NCBI GenBank assembly: GCA_947057405.1
Contig: CAMSEJ010000011.1
Location: 1-16,450, forward strand
From: an uncultured Roseburia sp.
GTDB taxonomy: Bacteria; Bacillota; Clostridia; Lachnospirales; Lachnospiraceae
Length of the DNA: 16,450 bases
Direction of reading: 5' to 3'
Position numbers and translations under genes: made by a program. This document shows positions 14,670 through 16,450 of this stretch, one piece after another. Within the stretch, counting starts at the first letter, position 1; every line of letters begins with the position of its first letter. The notes beneath the pieces were generated by a model. The model was given only the letters and a program-made list of their open reading frames with translations. It ran no database searches and was not told the origin of the DNA.

Positions 14670-15069
14670 GCAGGAAACGGAAACGCACGTCTTCTTCGTC
14701 GAACGAAAATGCATTTCCGGAAATATTGTTTTTGCGCAGGCATTTGCTGCACAGGGAACCGAACGTAATCGGCTCGCCGCATTCCGTACAGTGTAAAGTC
14801 TCTAAGGTGGGGGTCTGCAGATCCTTGTACTGGATCCGTCCTTCACGAATCCAGCCCTTTACTTTAAACAGCGGGATTTCAAAATGTTCCGCAACCTGAA
14901 ATTCGGTGACATCATTTTCGCGGATGTATTCCTTGACCCGGGAAAAGAGCAGGCGTTCCTTACAGGCAGGACAGGTGTCGTCCGGATATTCCGGCTTCAT
15001 ATCCCGGTGGCATTCCTTACAGGCTTTGACTCCGCTTTCAAACAGTGATTTTGAATTAAGTGTTGCCAT
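14662..15069 (-). CDS. Zinc-ribbon / helix-turn-helix protein, YvyF-like
   Basis: 135-aa cytoplasmic protein. N-terminal four-Cys zinc ribbon (Cys17, 20, 33, 36), a helix-turn-helix-like segment about 42-80 (FSRVKEYIRENDVTEFQVAEHF...VKGWIREGRIQYK), a second four-Cys ribbon (Cys94, 97, 107, 110) and an acidic/Phe-rich tail (FSFDEEDVRFRF). The ribbon plus (I/L)REGR-ending helical domain resembles YvyF, a small protein encoded among Bacillus flagellar genes, but here the second ribbon is an addition and no flagellar gene is near. I chose ATG 15069 (MATLNSK): AGGAGG (15079-15084) is 9 bp away, whereas the in-frame ATG at 15078 directly abuts it. It is convergent with the sufCB-like operon and divergent from murI. 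A nucleic-acid-binding or regulatory role is plausible but unproven. Confidence 0.85.
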   Translation of the reverse strand: MATLNSKSLFESGVKACKECHRDMKPEYPDDTCPACKERLLFSRVKEYIRENDVTEFQVAEHFEIPLFKVKGWIREGRIQYKDLQTPTLETLHCTECGEPITFGSLCSKCLRKNNISGNAFSFDEEDVRFRFLQK

Positions 15070-15091
15070 ATGTATCATCCTCCTTTATTAG
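15063..15091 (+). promoter_or_regulatory. Possible murI promoter
   Basis: TTGCCA (15063-15068), 17-bp spacer, TATTAG (15086-15091). The -35 matches 5 of 6 bases and the -10 matches 4 of 6. It overlaps the start codon and ribosome binding site of the divergent zinc-ribbon gene, so the two genes would interfere if both fire. Confidence 0.4.
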
Positions 15092-15093
15092 GT

Positions 15094-15099
15094 AGTATA
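15094..15099 (-). promoter_or_regulatory. Possible extended -10 of the zinc-ribbon gene
   Basis: On the minus strand the sequence reads TGGTATACT, an extended -10 (TGn plus TATACT). No good -35 lies upstream. The start would fall near 15087, leaving only a few bases before the AGGAGG at 15079-15084. Confidence 0.45.
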
Positions 15100-15130
15100 C
15101 CACAACAGAGGGCAGAAAGGGAAGATTTCT

Positions 15131-15931
15131 ATGAATTTTTTACATTTTACCGGAACGGGGAAAAAAAACGATGCGCCGATTGCGGTTTTTGACTCCGGCG
15201 TGGGGGGAATCAGCGTGCTTCGGGCGCTGATTGCGGAGATGCCGGGGGAACATTACTGGTATTACGGAGATTCCGCCAATGCCCCTTACGGTACGAAATG
15301 TTCAGAGGAGGTGCGGGAGCTGACAACCGTACATGTAGACCGTTTCATTGCAGAAGGTGCAAAGGCCGTCGTCGTGGCATGCAATACGGCTACAAGCGCC
15401 GCCGTGCGCCTGCTGCGCCAGAAATATCCCAATGTCCCGATTATCGGTATCGAACCGGCAGTGAAGCCCGCCGCGCTGTCCGGCAATCATCCCAATGTGA
15501 TTGTGATGGCTACGCCGATGACAATCCGGGAGCAGAAATTCCACAATCTGATGGAGCGGTACATGAATACGGCGCATATTATCCCGCTGCCCTGCCCGGG
15601 ACTGATGGAATACATTGAACACGGTGACATTCACAGCGTAGAGCTGGAGCAGTTTCTGGAAAGGCTGTTTGAACCGTTTGACAAGGGCAGGCTGAACGCC
15701 GTTGTACTGGGATGCACGCATTATCCGTTCGTGGAGCGGGAATTGAGGCGGGTTCTGGGAAACGGGGTACAGCTGTTTGAAGGCGGTCCGGGAACTGCCC
15801 GGGAGACAAAGCGCAGGCTAATGGAGAAGGGATTGCTGCGGGAAGAAGGAAAAAGGGGGGAGGTTTTATTTGATAACAGCGAAGGGTCCGAGGAAAAGAG
15901 GAGGCTGTGCGGAAAGCTGCTGCGGATGTAG
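15131..15931 (+). CDS. murI: Glutamate racemase
   Basis: 266-aa cytoplasmic, cofactor-independent racemase that supplies D-glutamate for peptidoglycan. Motifs: FDSGVGGISVLRAL with Asp21, YYGDSANAPYG, the two catalytic cysteines Cys84 (VVACNTATSAAV) and Cys195 (LGCTHYPF), and neighbouring His197. EGGPGTARETKR near the end is the usual C-terminal segment. The length is normal, with about 14 extra N-terminal residues before the core; AAAGGGA (15116-15122) supports ATG 15131. Aspartate racemases share the fold, but ACNTA plus GCTHYP in this spacing is typical of MurI/RacE. No simple T-tract terminator follows; the large inverted repeat begins 5 bp after the stop. Confidence 0.96.
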   Translation: MNFLHFTGTGKKNDAPIAVFDSGVGGISVLRALIAEMPGEHYWYYGDSANAPYGTKCSEEVRELTTVHVDRFIAEGAKAVVVACNTATSAAVRLLRQKYPNVPIIGIEPAVKPAALSGNHPNVIVMATPMTIREQKFHNLMERYMNTAHIIPLPCPGLMEYIEHGDIHSVELEQFLERLFEPFDKGRLNAVVLGCTHYPFVERELRRVLGNGVQLFEGGPGTARETKRRLMEKGLLREEGKRGEVLFDNSEGSEEKRRLCGKLLRM

Positions 15932-15936
15932 GGAGG

Positions 15937-16205
15937 AGGCGAATCAAAATTCCGTCATCCAGAGGGCAGGGGATGCGGCGCTCGCTGTGCAGCAGGATTA
16001 AGCGGCTCTAATGTATCCCGTTTTTGTGATCGATTGCGGACGCAACCGCCGGAAACGCGCCGTCCATGGCGCATTCCGGCTTGCCCTGCCATCCGTGGCA
16101 GGGCATTGCTGGGGATGGAAGGGGATACGTAAGAGCCGCTAAATCCTGCTGCAGGGCGAACGCCGCATCCCCTGCCCTCTGGATGACTGCTGTTTTGGCT
16201 CGCCT
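15937..16205. repeat. Large imperfect inverted repeat (about 83-bp arms)
   Basis: The left arm 15937-16019 is the near reverse complement of the right arm 16122-16205. Both ends read AGGCGA (as its complement TCGCCT on the right). The central 27 bases, GTCATCCAGAGGGCAG plus GGGATGCGGCG (15954-15980), pair without a mismatch, and so do GCAGCAGGATT and AGCGGCTCT further in. I count about 13 mismatches and one indel over the arms. The 102-bp centre (16020-16121) holds three further hairpins. I see no target-site duplication, transposase or recombinase. ORFs read through it on both strands only because it is G/C rich. It could end the murI transcript, be an RNA gene or be a non-autonomous mobile element. 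I do not recognise it. Confidence 0.9.
16034..16105 (-). ncRNA. Three-hairpin core, copy 1 (candidate structured RNA)
   Basis: Inside the large inverted repeat. Read on the minus strand, the order is: hairpin C, TGCCCTGCCA-CGGA-TGGCAGGGCA (16105-16082, perfect 10-bp stem); hairpin B, GCCGGAA...TTCCGGC enclosing GCGCC-ATGGAC-GGCGC (16080-16048); hairpin A, TTGCG-TC-CGCAA (16045-16034). The minus strand is chosen only to match the orientation of copy 2 on the plus strand; the transcribed strand is unknown. Comparison with copy 2 shows compensatory base changes. No Rfam family comes to mind. Confidence 0.6.
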
Positions 16206-16384
16206 TTGTATGAGTTTTGTATATCCAACGGTATCTTTGGGAGCCGATTTCTGACAGGATTGCACACTCTCAGCCCATAGGGCTTAGATAACGGAGCCGG
16301 AAGAAGGCTGCGGCAGAGGGGAGGGCAGTCCGGGCATTGTGATTAGATTTAGAATTTCTTAACAATCCCATACGAAATTAGGAA
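16206..16384. other. Intergenic stretch between the two hairpin copies
   Basis: 179 bp without a believable ORF. It contains a small hairpin AGCCC-ATA-GGGCT (16272-16284) and a purine-rich run (16312-16327). It becomes A/T rich from about 16338. A TTGTGA (16338-16343) with a 17-bp spacer to TAACAA is a poor promoter match. It does not repeat the arm sequence of the large inverted repeat, so copy 2 lacks the same left arm. Confidence 0.5.
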
Positions 16385-16450
16385 TCCACGGACAGGGATG
16401 TCCGTGGAAGCCCGAATGCGCCATGGACGGCGCGTTTCGGGCGGTTCCGT
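16385..16450 (+). ncRNA. Three-hairpin core, copy 2, cut by window end
   Basis: Hairpin C', TCCACGGACA-GGGA-TGTCCGTGGA (16385-16408, perfect 10-bp stem). Hairpin B', GCCCGAA...TTCGGGC enclosing GCGCC-ATGGAC-GGCGC (16410-16442). Then GGTTCCGT (16443-16450), where copy 1 has GGTTGCGT leading into hairpin A. It is inverted relative to copy 1. Hairpin B' differs from B at two of 33 bases, and those two pair with each other. Hairpin C' differs at four base pairs, all compensated. Confidence 0.65.

Noticed and set aside
16008..16265. 85-aa minus-strand ORF containing CHGWQGKPECAMDGAF, and the opposite 62-aa plus-strand ORF at 16066-16254
   Set aside because: Both lie within the inverted repeat and its hairpins. 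The second copy keeps base pairing while changing amino acids in this frame, there is no good ribosome binding site, and both strands are open only because the region is G/C rich.
1..16450. tRNA, rRNA, CRISPR array, IS transposase, phage genes
   Set aside because: I looked on both strands for tRNA T-loop patterns, regularly spaced direct repeats and transposase or integrase motifs and found none that hold up.

Overview
The window looks like the end of a draft contig from an anaerobic Gram-positive Clostridia bacterium, most likely Lachnospiraceae. Supporting signs are strong AGGAGG ribosome binding sites, consensus and extended -10 sigma-A promoters, transketolase split into two adjacent genes, a DUF6033-type protein, a BspA-type repeat glycosidase, and a two-gene SufC/SufB-like operon. 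Bases 1-18 are not genomic: 2-18 equal the 3' end of an Illumina TruSeq read-2 adapter. The family assignment is inference; no 16S or other taxonomic marker is present.

Layout. 21-2578: end of pheS and complete pheT, the two subunits of phenylalanyl-tRNA synthetase. 2714-6316: four tandem, divergent paralogues encoding small secreted proteins, each with a signal peptide and two pre-peptidase-C-like (PPC-like) beta-sandwich halves. Three of them have their own promoter, and terminators follow the second and fourth. 6387-7412: queA (queuosine tRNA modification). 7615-9942: secreted GH20 hexosaminidase-type enzyme with an Ig-like module and a BspA-type leucine-rich tail. 9954-11979: a perfect-consensus promoter, a 23-codon ORF, both transketolase halves, and a strong terminator. 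12075-12797: DUF6033-type protein. 12900-14669: promoter, sufC-like ATPase, sufB/D-like scaffold, terminator. 14662-15069 (minus): zinc-ribbon/HTH protein resembling YvyF. 15131-15931: glutamate racemase. 15932-16450: no believable gene, but highly structured DNA.

How the genes fit together. Most are housekeeping genes: translation (pheST, queA), pentose-phosphate metabolism (tkt), Fe-S cluster assembly (sufC and sufB-like) and cell wall synthesis (murI). The accessory content is export-directed: the four small secreted paralogues and the GH20 enzyme. Their promoters share an extended -10 form (TGnTAWAAT-like), but that may only reflect the general promoter style of the genome.

Most unusual region. 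Downstream of murI is an inverted repeat with ~83-bp arms, enclosing three hairpins. A second, oppositely oriented copy of the hairpin core begins at 16385 and runs off the window. Between the two copies, five base pairs differ on both sides and still pair, and the 33-nt middle hairpin differs only at two bases that pair with each other. This is strong evidence for selection on a folded RNA or single-stranded DNA rather than on a protein. I do not recognise the element. The second candidate for an undescribed system is the four-gene secreted-protein array.
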